This document shows, piece by piece, positions 5,271 to 5,574 of a stretch of DNA of 5,574 nt (its first letter is position 1; the number at the start of each line of letters is the position of its first letter). The notes below the pieces were generated by a model that saw nothing but the letters and a program-made list of their open reading frames with translations, made no database searches and was not told where the DNA came from. Source of the stretch: CAYWTX01 sp964461295 (GTDB lineage: Bacteria > Planctomycetota > Phycisphaerae > SM23-33); NCBI GenBank assembly GCA_964461295.1, contig CAYWTX010000487.1, positions 1-5,574 on the forward strand, given 5' to 3'. The position numbers and the translations under genes are program-made.

Positions 5271-5574
5271 TCAGGCGGCGGCGCGCTGGGATTGCCAGTA
5301 CGTCTGCCACAGGCCGCTTTGGTGGAGGTTGGCCAGGGCCATCATCGATTCGGCGTTGTCGTTGTCCCACCGCATTCCCGGGCCCTTCAGCCGGTCCGTC
5401 AGCGTCCCGCACAGCGATTCGGTCGGGCCGGAGCCGCAGTCATAGCCCACCTGGCGGAACGTGGGGTAGTCCGTCATCGCCACGCGTTTGCCCACGCAAT
5501 CCCGCAGGCTCTTCATCGCCTCGTGCTTGGTCCCGTTTCGGTGGCATCGCAGGTACGGCCCCAGTCGGTCCAGC
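5271..5574 (-). CDS. C-terminal part of a transposase, ISKra4-like (partial at window edge)
   Basis: The frame is open from the right edge to a TGA at 5271-5273, about 100 residues. An internal Met at 5516 is not a believable start because the frame continues upstream with ...DRLGPYLRCHRNGTKHEAMKS. The segment CGSGPTESLCGTLTDRLKGPGMRW, followed by NAESMMALANLHQSGLWQTYW, resembles the C-terminal end of ISKra4-type transposases. In those, a GSG.VE...K.L...R.K..GMRW block carries the last catalytic acid; here the glutamate of GPTES would be that residue. Completeness of the N-terminal part and of the IS cannot be judged. No terminal inverted repeat was identified in the ~50 bases between this stop and the tRNA promoter, so the IS end is not located. 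It lies outside the integrase-borne element, on the 5' side of the tRNA. Confidence 0.75.
   Translation of the reverse strand, partial: LDRLGPYLRCHRNGTKHEAMKSLRDCVGKRVAMTDYPTFRQVGYDCGSGPTESLCGTLTDRLKGPGMRWDNDNAESMMALANLHQSGLWQTYWQSQRAAA

Overview
This window looks like the right-hand part of a small integrative element sitting at the 3' end of an initiator tRNA gene, in a bacterium of moderately high GC. The organism cannot be fixed from the sequence. The integrase style and the ISKra4-like transposase fragment would fit Planctomycetota or another environmental phylum, but that is only an impression. The 401-2920 operon is visibly richer in A+T than the integrase (3661-4989), as expected of cargo with a different origin.

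Layout from right to left. 5271-5574 holds the C-terminal part of a transposase (minus strand) that runs off the window. 5189-5217 holds a near-consensus sigma70-type promoter that drives tRNA-fMet (5099-5172, minus). Between the tRNA 3' end and the start of a complete tyrosine recombinase (3661-4989, minus) lie three inverted repeats. One of them is nested with a second stem that can pair with the integrase Shine-Dalgarno. The integrase points the same way as the tRNA and has no obvious promoter of its own, so read-through from the tRNA promoter is a reasonable model. Convergent to it are two small unrecognised genes (3079-3336 and 3361-3633, plus), preceded by a promoter-like sequence that carries a TGTAAC-N10-GTTACA dyad.

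Divergent from that pair is a tight three-gene operon on the minus strand (2920 down to 401). It encodes an unrecognised 363-aa protein with an HTH-like N-terminal half, a YhhQ/VUT-family queuosine-precursor transporter, and a class I SAM-dependent methyltransferase. The first two genes overlap and the last two are joined by a TAATG stop-start. Coupled translation suggests one pathway. The most economical idea is import of a 7-deazaguanine-type base together with a methyltransferase step, under a possible regulator or effector. This is inference, and I do not recognise the trio as a described system.

1-400 has no convincing gene. It holds a cluster of ACGCAG repeats with two small hairpins (170-239) and a larger hairpin just beyond the end of the operon (328-361). 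The far attachment site of the element was not found and probably lies outside the window.
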